The notes beneath the pieces were generated by a model. It did not search any database. It saw nothing but the letters and a program-made list of their open reading frames with translations, and was not told the DNA's origin. The translations under genes and the position numbers were made by a program. Positions 1-7,208 of a stretch of 11,116 bases of DNA are shown one piece after another (within the stretch, counting starts at the first letter, position 1; each line of letters begins with the position of its first letter). Origin of the DNA: Bryobacteraceae bacterium (GTDB lineage: Bacteria > Acidobacteriota > Terriglobia > Bryobacterales > Bryobacteraceae); NCBI GenBank assembly GCA_030039005.1, contig JASHQT010000348.1, positions 1-11,116 on the forward strand, written 5' to 3'.

Positions 1-1512
1 ATCGATCGCAAGCACGGCCGCAAGGAAGTCACCTACGATATCGCCGAGACGAAGGACATTCTCGAGGAATCCTTCGGCGTGATCGTCTATCAGGAGCAGG
101 TGATGCAGCTGTCCAGCCGCCTGGCAGGCTACTCACTGGGCGACGCCGACATCCTGCGGCGCGCGATGGGCAAGAAGAAGCAGGAGGAGATGGACAAGCA
201 GCGCGAGCGTTTCATCTCCGGCGCCAAGGCCAAAGGTTTCCCACAAAAAAAGGTCGAAAAGGTCTTCGACCAGATGGCCAAGTTCGCGGGCTACGGCTTC
301 AACAAGTCGCACTCGGCGGCATATGCGTACCTGGCGTACGTGACGGCGTACCTGAAAACGCATTACCCGGTGGAGTTCATGGCCGCGCTGCTGACGTCGG
401 AAATGGGCTCGACCGACAAGGTGGTGAAGTATATCAACGAATGCCGCGAGATGAGCATTCCGGTTCTGCCGCCGGACGTGAATTCGAGCGGGCGCGATTT
501 CTTACCGGACGGCCAGGGCATTCGCATGGGCCTGTGCGCGATTCGAAACCTGGGTGCAAGCGCGGCCGACGCCATCATCGAAGCGCGCCAAGCGGGCGGT
601 GCATTTCCATCTCTCTACGATTTGTGTGAGCGCGTGGACCTGGCGACGGTAAACCGGCGGATCCTCGAAAATTTGATCAAAGCGGGCGCGTTCGCGAGCT
701 TGGGCGGCAATCGCGCGCAGTTGACGGCGGTGCTCGAAAGCGCCATGGAAAACGGCCAGCGCGCGTGGAAGGACCGGCTGAACGGCCAGACCGGCCTATT
801 CGGCCTGGGCGGGGAAGTGGAGCACGTGGAGCACCCGCTGCCGGCGCTGCCCGATTGGACGGCGCAACAGAAGCTTTCAGGCGAAAAGGAAGTGCTCGGC
901 ATTTTCGTGACCGGCCATCCGCTAGATGAGTTTTCCGAGAAAATCGCCGAGTTGGGGACGCACGACACCGAAGGTCTGGAAGGACTGGAGCGCGGCGTCG
1001 AGGTCGCGGTGTGCGGCATACTCACCGGCATCCAGCGCAAACGCAACAAGGAAGGAAAGCTGTGGGCGTCCATGCGCGTGGAAGATCGCAAGGGCGGCGT
1101 GGAAGCGATGGCGTTCTCCACGCAATACGATCGGCTGCTCGCGTATCTGGTGGAAGATCAAACCGTGCTGGTGCGTGGGCTGGTACTGCCCGAGGAAAAC
1201 GGACCGCCCAAGATTTCCATCCAGGACCTGACACCGCTGGCCGTGGCGCGCGTGAATCTGCCGACGTTGATCTCGATTCGCGTGGGTCTCGGCACCAACG
1301 GAGCCGTGACCGGGAGCCTCGACAAGGCGGATGCGCTGAACCAGCTCTTCGCCCGGAAGCGCGGCGCAACCGAGGTGCGGCTGCGGCTGGAGAAGCCGCG
1401 CGACTTTTCCGTTATCCTGGATGTGACTCTTAAGGTCCGCCCGGATAAGGAGTTTTGGGCGGAAGTGGAAAAGATCTGCGGGCCGGAGTCCTGGGAGATT
1501 CTCGCGAACTAA
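1..1512 (+). CDS. dnaE: DNA polymerase III subunit alpha, C-terminal part (5' end outside window)
   Basis: This is the catalytic alpha subunit of the replicative DNA polymerase III holoenzyme. The frame is open from base 1 (IDRKHGRKEV), so the start lies upstream; 503 residues are visible of a family usually about 1,150 long. The PHP domain and catalytic aspartates are therefore not seen. The stretch YQEQVMQLSSRLAGYSLGDA, the motif RRAMGKKKQEEM and FAGYGFNKSHSAAYAYLAY are hallmark fingers-region sequences. A helix-hairpin-helix-like segment follows (TVNRRILENLIKAGAF). QTGLF at visible residues 263-267 fits the QxxLF beta-clamp-binding motif. An OB-fold follows at roughly residues 330-400 (VEVAVCGILTGIQRKRNKEG). 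The C-terminal tail is family-like and intact. The TAA stop is directly followed by the accA start in the same frame, so the two are probably cotranscribed and translationally coupled. Identity is very secure; whether the genome has a second dnaE cannot be seen. Confidence 0.97.
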   Translation: MDRKHGRKEVTYDIAETKDILEESFGVIVYQEQVMQLSSRLAGYSLGDADILRRAMGKKKQEEMDKQRERFISGAKAKGFPQKKVEKVFDQMAKFAGYGFNKSHSAAYAYLAYVTAYLKTHYPVEFMAALLTSEMGSTDKVVKYINECREMSIPVLPPDVNSSGRDFLPDGQGIRMGLCAIRNLGASAADAIIEARQAGGAFPSLYDLCERVDLATVNRRILENLIKAGAFASLGGNRAQLTAVLESAMENGQRAWKDRLNGQTGLFGLGGEVEHVEHPLPALPDWTAQQKLSGEKEVLGIFVTGHPLDEFSEKIAELGTHDTEGLEGLERGVEVAVCGILTGIQRKRNKEGKLWASMRVEDRKGGVEAMAFSTQYDRLLAYLVEDQTVLVRGLVLPEENGPPKISIQDLTPLAVARVNLPTLISIRVGLGTNGAVTGSLDKADALNQLFARKRGATEVRLRLEKPRDFSVILDVTLKVRPDKEFWAEVEKICGPESWEILAN

Positions 1513-2436
1513 ATGGCAGAAGAACCTGACGCCGCACCGTCCGAAGTCGCGGACCCAGATCCGGCATCTGATACGCCCTCCAATCCCACCTGGGAGCGCG
1601 TGCAGGTGGCGCGGCATCCCAAGCGGCCGCACACTTTGGACTACATCCGGCGGATTTTCACGGGATTCTCGGAGCTGCACGGCGACCGGTTCTTTGGCGA
1701 TGACGCGGCGATCATCGGCGGATTCGCGTTCCTGGACGAAAAGCCCGTGATGGTGATCGGCCAGGAGAAGGGCCGCGACACCAAGCAGAAGCTGCATCGC
1801 AATTTCGGGATGCCGAAGCCGGAAGGCTATCGCAAGGCGATGCGCCTGATGCGTCTGGCGGATAAATTCGGCCGTCCCATTGTGACGTTCTTGGACACGA
1901 TGGGCGCTTACCCAGGCATCGACGCCGAAGAGCGCGGCCAGGCGGAAGCGATCGCCTACAACTTGCGCGAGATGTCGCGGCTGGGAGTGCCGGTGGTGAC
2001 GGTGGTGATCGGCGAAGGCGGCAGCGGCGGCGCGCTGGGGCTGGGGATCGCCAACCGCGTGTACATGCTCGAAAACGCCTACTACAGCGTGATCTCGCCG
2101 GAGAGCTGCGCCGCGATTATCTACCGGGACTCGGGTCGCGCGGCGGAAGCCGCCCAGGCGTTGCGGTTGACCGCGCAGGATCTGGTGCGGCTGGGTTTGA
2201 TCGACGGCGTGGTGGAGGAGCCGGATGGCGGCGCGCACACCGATGCCGGCAAGTCCGCCGACGCGGTCAAGCAAACCATCCAGGGCGCGCTCGCCGAACT
2301 GGCGCCGCTCACGCGGCAGGCGCTGATCGACGAACGCTACGACAAGTTCCGCAGCATGGGCAATTTTTTCGCGGAGGGGCACTTGTTGGACGGACACTTA
2401 CCAGAGGGACGCCACTCGGAGGGGCGGGGAGCTTGA
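1513..2436 (+). CDS. accA: Acetyl-CoA carboxylase carboxyltransferase subunit alpha
   Basis: This is the alpha half of the carboxyltransferase of acetyl-CoA carboxylase. With AccD it moves CO2 from biotin-BCCP to acetyl-CoA, giving malonyl-CoA for fatty acid synthesis in the cytoplasm. Crotonase-fold motifs run in order: VARHPKRPHTLDYI, HGDRFFGDDAAIIGG, RRNFGMP-like HRNFGMPKPEGYRKAMRLM, GAYPGIDAEERGQAEAIA, the glycine-rich GEGGSGGALGLGIA, and VISPESCAAIIYRD. It is 307 residues against 319 in E. coli. The N-terminus differs: E. coli has about 60 mostly helical residues before LARHPQRP, while this protein has only about 30, acidic and Pro-rich. The usual DTPGAYPG reads DTMGAYPG here. The last 20 or so residues (GHLLDGHLPEGRHSEGRGA) are an unusual tail. 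The ATG abuts the dnaE TAA; the nearest GGGAG is about 15 nt upstream, so coupling to dnaE probably drives initiation. The TGA stop overlaps the next start. accD is not in the window. Confidence 0.97.
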   Translation: MAEEPDAAPSEVADPDPASDTPSNPTWERVQVARHPKRPHTLDYIRRIFTGFSELHGDRFFGDDAAIIGGFAFLDEKPVMVIGQEKGRDTKQKLHRNFGMPKPEGYRKAMRLMRLADKFGRPIVTFLDTMGAYPGIDAEERGQAEAIAYNLREMSRLGVPVVTVVIGEGGSGGALGLGIANRVYMLENAYYSVISPESCAAIIYRDSGRAAEAAQALRLTAQDLVRLGLIDGVVEEPDGGAHTDAGKSADAVKQTIQGALAELAPLTRQALIDERYDKFRSMGNFFAEGHLLDGHLPEGRHSEGRGA

Positions 2437-2705
2437 GCAAAACGGTCGCCATCGGAGTGCTTTTCGTGCTGGTAGTGGTGGCGTTTCTGATTTATTCGAG
2501 CCTGCACATCGCGAAGTACCGAGTGGAGGTTTGCGTGGCCTATCACGGGGCCAACCAATGCCGCACGGCGTCGGCCGATACGCAGGACCACGCGCTGCGT
2601 AGCGCGCAGTCCAACGCGTGCGCGCTGCTGGCGTCGGGCGTTACCGAAACGATGCAGTGCGAGCGGGAGACGCCGGCGAGCGTGAAGTGGTTGGAGAGCA
2701 AATAA
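2433..2705 (+). CDS. Small membrane-anchored protein with four extracytoplasmic cysteines (unknown function)
   Basis: The product has 90 residues and matches no family I can name. It starts at TTG, which overlaps the accA TGA as TTGA, and a purine-rich GGAGGGGCGGGG lies just upstream and could serve as a ribosome binding site. Residues 5-22 (VAIGVLFVLVVVAFLIYS) form one hydrophobic helix after a short positive N-terminus. It is probably an uncleaved anchor with the C-terminal 65 residues outside. That part carries four cysteines, at 34, 43, 63 and 76, a number suited to two disulfides. The alternating polar/aliphatic pattern between residues 48 and 70 (SADTQDHALRSAQSNACALL) looks like one amphipathic helix. 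Overlap with accA and the lack of any gap argue that it is a real gene of the dnaE-accA unit. A function in fatty acid synthesis or replication is not implied by anything in its sequence. Confidence 0.75.
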   Translation: MSKTVAIGVLFVLVVVAFLIYSSLHIAKYRVEVCVAYHGANQCRTASADTQDHALRSAQSNACALLASGVTETMQCERETPASVKWLESK

Positions 2706-2714
2706 TCGAGGTCC

Positions 2715-2812
2715 CCTGTATTCCTTGTATTCCTCGTCTCCCTCGTATTCCTGGGCGGGAATAGAATCCCGGGCGGGAATACGAGGAATACCAGGAAGAC
2801 AAGGAATACAGG
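2715..2812. repeat. Large imperfect inverted repeat built from 9-nt units; likely bidirectional terminator
   Basis: The left arm (2715-2751) and right arm (2776-2812) are reverse complements at 33 of 37 positions, around a 24-nt loop. Each arm is itself four tandem 9-nt units: TGTATTCCT, TGTATTCCT, CGTCTCCCT, CGTATTCCT on the left, and the GGAATACNA-type mirror on the right. The loop holds a short GGGCGGGAATA copy that repeats at the base of the right arm. It fills the space between two convergent genes and ends 5 nt before the TPR stop codon, so it would form a very stable hairpin in both transcripts. No U-tract follows on either side, so termination is inferred. It could equally be a mobile or expanding repeat family. 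Confidence 0.75.
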
Positions 2813-2817
2813 AGCGT

Positions 2818-4470
2818 TCAGAAGTACTTTTCCGCCAGCTCGGGCTTGGCCTGCAGGGCCTGCTGGAAGCATCCGCGGGCTTCGTCGGGCTGCCCCAGCG
2901 CTTCGAGCGCGTGGCCCAGATTGAGCAGCGCTTCGGCGAAATCCGGTTTCTCCTGGGTCGCGCGCCGGTAGGAGCGGACCGCGTCTTCCTGTAAGTTAGA
3001 CTGCTGCAGCAGCACGCCGATGTTATAGTTCAGCTCGGGGATCGATTCGCCGAGCTCTTCGAGTTTAGTTTCGGCTTCCAGCGCTTGAACGTAGTCGCCC
3101 TGGTCGATGGCCACGGTGGCCACGGCGCGCCAGGCTTCGCGCGAATCGGGATGCTGGGAGGCGGCGTGCGTGAAACTGGCTTTGGCCGCTTCGACATCGC
3201 CGGAGCGGCGTTGTGCGATGCCCAGATTCATCAGCGCCTCCAGCCAGTCGGGACGCTTGCTGACCGAGATGCGCAACGCTTCGATCGCGGACGGCCAATC
3301 GTCCCGCAGCAAACGCAGGTAGCCCAACCGGAACCAGGCCTCCTCGCGTTCCGGATCCACTTCCACGAGCTTCTCCAGGCATTTCTCGCTCTCGGACGAA
3401 TTGCCCAGGCGTTCCTGGACGATGGCCACGTTCCACAATGCGGCGGCGTTCTCGGGCTCGAGTTGCAGCGCGCGCTCGTAAGCTTTGCGCGCTTCGGGCT
3501 GGTCCCCCCGCTCCTGCAACGTCACACCCAGGCTGGCATAGGCGAGGGCGCTGTCCGGTTTCAGCTTTAAAGCTTCGGTGTAGGCCTGGCCAGCTTGCTC
3601 CAGGCGATTGGTCTTTTGGTAGGCTACGCCGAGGTTGTACCAGGCTTCGAACGAATCCGGAGCGCTCTTCACCAGTTGCGCGCCGAGCTGAGCGGCGGAC
3701 TTGTATTCGCCACGCGCCATGGCCGCGGCAACCATCCCGGAGAGGCCGGCCTGCGCGTTCGGGCGCAAGCGCAACAGCTTCTCGGAACAGTTGCGCGCCT
3801 TGTCGTGTTCTCCGCGCGCCAGAGCCAGGCGAATCATGTTGGTTACCAGCTCGGCGTCGGTGGGGTTGGCGGAGAACAGTTTCTCGTACAGGTCCATCGC
3901 CTCATCGCCGCGGCCGAGAAGATGCTGCGCAATGGCTTTGCCGTAGAGCGCTCGGGGATTGTCGGGCTGGGCGCGCAGGAACTCTTCAAACGCAGCGAGC
4001 GCGTTTTCGGCGCGATTGCAGTGCAGCTCGGATACTCCCGCGCCAATGCGCGCCTCGGCGAGTTTGGGGTCGAGTTCAGCCGCTTTGCGGAAGGCCTCCG
4101 CGGACTCCTCGAAGCGTCCCAACTTCTCCAGACACAGGGCTGAGTTGTAGGTGGCGGCCTTGTGGTTGGGCTGCCCTTCGAGGACCTTGGCGTAGTCAGC
4201 GAGGGCGTTCTCGAAACGGCCAAGTTGGAACTCGAGATGAGCCTTGGTCCAAGCGAGTTCAGGCAGGTTGTCGCCGCCGTCGATCGCCTCCTGGATCAGG
4301 TGCAAGGCCGGCTCGGTTTTACCTTCCATGTTGAGAGCCAATGCTTTGGCCAGGACCGCCGACTGCACGGGGCGCTTTTCGCTGGCCGGTTCGAGAGCGT
4401 CGGTGCGCGCCAACGCCTCCACCAGATCGTTGTCCACAAACCATAGCCATTGATCGTTTGTCTGTTCCAT
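2818..4470 (-). CDS. Tetratricopeptide repeat protein, 15 TPRs
   Basis: This 550-residue protein is a TPR superhelix, a protein-interaction scaffold with no catalytic domain. After a 36-residue N-terminal segment (MEQTNDQWLWFVDNDLVEAL), 15 consecutive 34-residue TPR units fill residues 37-546 with no insertion, leaving only EKYF. Typical units are EAWYNLGVAYQKTNRLEQA (unit 8) and EALLNLGHALEALGQPDEA (unit 15), with the expected W/L-G-Y-A-P pattern. Units 8-15 match the consensus best; units 6 and 7 are more divergent. There is no signal peptide or membrane helix, so it is probably cytoplasmic. The gene lies 36 nt downstream of the zinc-ribbon/membrane protein on the same strand and is probably cotranscribed. 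A purine-rich run (GAGAGAGAGAAGAAAG) precedes the ATG in place of a clean Shine-Dalgarno. The partner protein is unknown; the upstream gene product is the obvious candidate. Confidence 0.93.
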   Translation of the reverse strand: MEQTNDQWLWFVDNDLVEALARTDALEPASEKRPVQSAVLAKALALNMEGKTEPALHLIQEAIDGGDNLPELAWTKAHLEFQLGRFENALADYAKVLEGQPNHKAATYNSALCLEKLGRFEESAEAFRKAAELDPKLAEARIGAGVSELHCNRAENALAAFEEFLRAQPDNPRALYGKAIAQHLLGRGDEAMDLYEKLFSANPTDAELVTNMIRLALARGEHDKARNCSEKLLRLRPNAQAGLSGMVAAAMARGEYKSAAQLGAQLVKSAPDSFEAWYNLGVAYQKTNRLEQAGQAYTEALKLKPDSALAYASLGVTLQERGDQPEARKAYERALQLEPENAAALWNVAIVQERLGNSSESEKCLEKLVEVDPEREEAWFRLGYLRLLRDDWPSAIEALRISVSKRPDWLEALMNLGIAQRRSGDVEAAKASFTHAASQHPDSREAWRAVATVAIDQGDYVQALEAETKLEELGESIPELNYNIGVLLQQSNLQEDAVRSYRRATQEKPDFAEALLNLGHALEALGQPDEARGCFQQALQAKPELAEKYF

Positions 4471-4506
4471 GGAAACTTTCTTCTCTCTCTCGTTGACGCC
4501 TCGCGT

Positions 4507-7101
4507 CTATTTGCCGCCGGTGAGGTAACGGATCGAAACCGAACTCACCTTCCCGCGCTCCTCCCGTTCATTCAGAAACCCGACGCCGCCCACCTTCAAC
4601 TGGTCATCCGTCCAACTATCTATCTGCTGCCCCTGGATATACGTGGTAAAGTGCGGGCCGCGCACGTCTTCGCGAATGTTGAACGTCGTTTCCGGGTGGA
4701 CGGTCAAGTCGATGGGCACGCGGCCTACCTGGGTCTGCCTTCCATCCGACACCAAGTACTTGAAAAGTGCGACCTTGAGGGGCAGGGCCGAGGAGACCGT
4801 GGCGATTTTCATCGCGTAATAGTTCTCCGGATCCGCGGCGCGGAACACCCAGCCGATGCTTTTCACGTCGATGGTGGCCTGAAACTCGATCCTGTAGTCG
4901 GAGAGCTTCAGCGACGGCCGGTAAATGGTGATCTGTCGTCCCACGCGCAGTCCCGACGGATCTCCGCCCCAGCCTTCCACCCAGCCGCCTTCGCCCAGCA
5001 TGATGCTAGGGCCCGAGCCGTCGCCGGACGCCGCAGTGGAGCTCGCCGGCCGGTGCGATTTGCCGCCGCCCCAACCCAGAAAATAGACGCAAGCGATCAA
5101 CAGCAGCAAGATCGCAATGCCCAGCTTGACCTTCAGCGAACCATACCAGGCGATATTGGCTGGGCCGATGCCAAAACTGGGCACATCTTCTTTGCCGGAT
5201 TCCGATCTAGCGGCCTCGCGCCGGGGAGGTTCCGGTCTGACATACGGGGACCTCTGCGATTCGGATTTGGCAGGGTCAGGTTTGCTGGTTTCAGATTTGC
5301 TGGCATCCGGTTTGCTTGACTCACGCTTGCTTGGCTCGGGTTTAATTTGCGTAGCGGGCTTGGCGGGCTCCGTGGTGTAGCGGAGCGGCTCGGTCTTTTT
5401 GACTTCCGGGACTTTGACTTCCAGGACTTTGACTTCCGGGATTTTGGCTTCCGAAGCCTTGGCTTGCGGAGCTTTGATTTCCTGGCTTGCGGGTGCGGGC
5501 TGCGCGGGCGGGGCTTTGTCGATGGACGGGGCCTCGGCCTTGGCGACCGCTGCCGGTGGGGAGGGCGGCGCAGGCGGGGCAGCCGGCTTGGCCGATTCCC
5601 TTACAGAAGGCGATTTGGCCGCCACCGATTGGCCCGGTTTGGCTAGCGGAGCGGACGGCTTTGCTGGAGGACGCGGCGCGGGCTTGCGGAGTGGGGCGGC
5701 AGGAGTTGCCGGGGTTTCGGCGCCGGCGGGGGCCCCCGGAGTATATCCTCTTGCCAGCGCGATTTTGGGCCGCAAAGGCAGCGCTTTCAAGTGCGGCAAT
5801 AAGGGCGCCGTTGGAACCGGCAACAGTTCGCCCGCGCGCGCCGTCCCTTTGGATGGCGGGAAGATCCGCAGAGAGATCTCGAGGATCTCCGTGGCGAAAG
5901 TGGGCCTGGAATCCTGCTCGGCAGGCTCCGGGGCGTCCGCCACAACATGGTCCGCCACAATATCGATGGTTGCGGGTTGGTCTCTCTGTTCGTGGGCCGC
6001 GGAGTCCTCTGGCGGCGCGGCGGAGACCTCGGGTGCAGCGGCCACGCTTTCGACCGGCGCTGATTGTTCGGGCTGGACATCTTCCGGCGGGACACTTTCC
6101 GGCAAAGCCTGCGCCTGCACCTCCCGCTCCTCGATCATTTCGTGGTGCAGGCGAGAGAGGGCTTCAAGCGACGATCTAGGCGTGGTGTCTTCGACGGGGG
6201 AATCCTGCCTGCGGTCGTGACTGTATTGCGGCACCACGACATCGGCGTCTGCGGTGGGAAAGTCGATCGAGGCTGGTGAAAGGTCGAGGAATTCGGAACT
6301 GCTGACGAGAACGGCGCCCTCGAATGCCAGGGGAAGAACAAGCGTCTGATCGGAAGCGGGATCGGCGGCCAACGGCGCGATCGGTACGGCGATCGCACCG
6401 CCAGAGCCGAGCCGGTTGTCCGCCGCTCTGTTCCCGCTTGGCAGCGATGAGACCATGCGATGGGGCTGCGCGCTGGGCCACGCCTGGGCCGACAAATCCG
6501 CCGAGGGTGTGCGGTCCTCAATGGAACAGGCATTCAGCGCGGCGTCAAGAGCCTGCAAGTTGGCCTCGGAAAGTTCCAAGCTGCCAGGGTTCTCGGGCTG
6601 CCATTTCAACAGAGCCGGCGACAGCGCAAGCTCCGCCTGAGGCTCTTGGTAAGGCTGCGGTTCGGTAGAGGCGGTAGCCGCAGGGCATTCCAGCAGAAAG
6701 CTGGCTGGGTCCATCTGCTCCAGCTCCGCGAGTGCGGCCGGCTCAGCTTCGTTAGGTTCAGCGGCCAGGGCCGGAGCAGCTTCCGGCACCGGTTCTGGCT
6801 CGATTTCGAGCGGCAAAGCTTGTGCCGCGGGTTGTTCCAATTCGGCATCGGCAGCCGGGCTCTCCGATGAAAGCTCCGGCGCCGATTCCGCGACGGCCAC
6901 CGCGGTTGCCGGCGGCTCCGCGTTCTGACCTTGAGAATTGGCCTGTTGTCCCTTCTTCTTCTGAGCCTGGAGCAGGCGGCTCAGGGCCAGCCGATTGTAT
7001 TCTTCCTGGTAGCTTTGCTTGTGGGCTTCGGAGCAAAACTCGCCGCCCCCGGTTAGTCTTTTCAGCAGCGCCAGCTCCTTGCCGCAGTACAGGCAACGCA
7101 T
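4507..7101 (-). CDS. Zinc-ribbon / long disordered linker / membrane helix / beta-sandwich protein
   Basis: With the ATG at 7101 the product has 864 residues. Residues 1-27 form a probable zinc site (CLYC at 3-6, FCSEAH with Cys23 and His27), like FCS/TRASH treble-clef fingers, followed by a helix (SYQEEYNRLALSRLLQAQ). About 600 residues of Ala/Pro/Glu-rich, probably disordered linker follow, including two tandem pentapeptide arrays near its end. A membrane helix (LGIAILLLLIACVYFLGW, about 660-678) is preceded by Lys residues, predicting N-in/C-out. The last 170 or so residues (SDYRIEFQATIDVKSIGWVFR ... TTYIQGQQIDSWTDD) resemble a LamG/DUF1080-type concanavalin-like beta sandwich, which usually binds or processes glycans; I see no clear catalytic pair. 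An in-frame GTG at 7170 would add 23 residues. I prefer 7101 because the zinc motif starts there, but neither start has a strong ribosome site. The TPR gene follows after 36 nt. Confidence 0.85.
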   Translation of the reverse strand: MRCLYCGKELALLKRLTGGGEFCSEAHKQSYQEEYNRLALSRLLQAQKKKGQQANSQGQNAEPPATAVAVAESAPELSSESPAADAELEQPAAQALPLEIEPEPVPEAAPALAAEPNEAEPAALAELEQMDPASFLLECPAATASTEPQPYQEPQAELALSPALLKWQPENPGSLELSEANLQALDAALNACSIEDRTPSADLSAQAWPSAQPHRMVSSLPSGNRAADNRLGSGGAIAVPIAPLAADPASDQTLVLPLAFEGAVLVSSSEFLDLSPASIDFPTADADVVVPQYSHDRRQDSPVEDTTPRSSLEALSRLHHEMIEEREVQAQALPESVPPEDVQPEQSAPVESVAAAPEVSAAPPEDSAAHEQRDQPATIDIVADHVVADAPEPAEQDSRPTFATEILEISLRIFPPSKGTARAGELLPVPTAPLLPHLKALPLRPKIALARGYTPGAPAGAETPATPAAPLRKPAPRPPAKPSAPLAKPGQSVAAKSPSVRESAKPAAPPAPPSPPAAVAKAEAPSIDKAPPAQPAPASQEIKAPQAKASEAKIPEVKVLEVKVPEVKKTEPLRYTTEPAKPATQIKPEPSKRESSKPDASKSETSKPDPAKSESQRSPYVRPEPPRREAARSESGKEDVPSFGIGPANIAWYGSLKVKLGIAILLLLIACVYFLGWGGGKSHRPASSTAASGDGSGPSIMLGEGGWVEGWGGDPSGLRVGRQITIYRPSLKLSDYRIEFQATIDVKSIGWVFRAADPENYYAMKIATVSSALPLKVALFKYLVSDGRQTQVGRVPIDLTVHPETTFNIREDVRGPHFTTYIQGQQIDSWTDDQLKVGGVGFLNEREERGKVSSVSIRYLTGGK
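5258..5347 (-). repeat. Coding 15-nt tandem repeat, six units
   Basis: Six degenerate 15-nt units lie in frame inside the linker of the zinc-ribbon/membrane protein. On the minus strand they encode pentapeptides close to SKPDP (IKPEP, SKRES, SKPDA, SKSET, SKPDP, AKSES). The run is charged and Ser/Lys-rich and ends about 25 residues before the membrane helix. The exact period keeps the frame, so copy number could change without breaking the protein. Confidence 0.75.
5401..5490 (-). repeat. Coding 15-nt tandem repeat, five clear units plus a decayed sixth
   Basis: Units on the plus strand read GACTTCCGGGACTTT, GACTTCCAGGACTTT, GACTTCCGGGATTTT, GGCTTCCGAAGCCTT and GGCTTGCGGAGCTTT, then a decayed copy. 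On the minus strand they encode PEVK-like pentapeptides (KVPEV, KVLEV, KIPEV, KASEA, KAPQA). The unit differs from that of the neighbouring array at 5258-5347 but has the same 15-nt period. Identity is highest at the 5401 end, which suggests recent duplication there. Confidence 0.75.
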
Positions 7102-7208
7102 GTGCGTGTAATCGGCTCTTCTAGGCGATTCGTGAATAGCTGTCGAGGGTGTTTCTATACGGTAAAGCACTTATCCAGACTTTCTCAGGTACTCGCCTTA
7201 CTACTTTG

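Noticed and set aside
922..2397. Long minus-strand open frame of 491 codons opposite dnaE and accA
   Set aside because: It is antisense to two firmly identified genes, is rich in Arg/His as expected for high-GC antisense frames, and has no recognisable motif.
2543..2872. Minus-strand frame with VFLVFLVFLVF and NTRETRNTRNT runs
   Set aside because: These strings are translations of the 9-nt inverted repeat at 2715-2812, not a protein.
5195..5490. CRISPR-like array in the repeat-rich stretch
   Set aside because: The units are contiguous 15-nt coding repeats with no spacers, in frame with a long gene, and no cas gene is near.
4450..6279. Several plus-strand frames with Gly/Ala/Phe-rich repeats (such as DFRDFDFQDFDF) opposite the zinc-ribbon gene
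   Set aside because: They are antisense reads of the repetitive linker; the minus-strand frame runs 860-odd codons with a zinc site, a membrane helix and a folded C-terminus.
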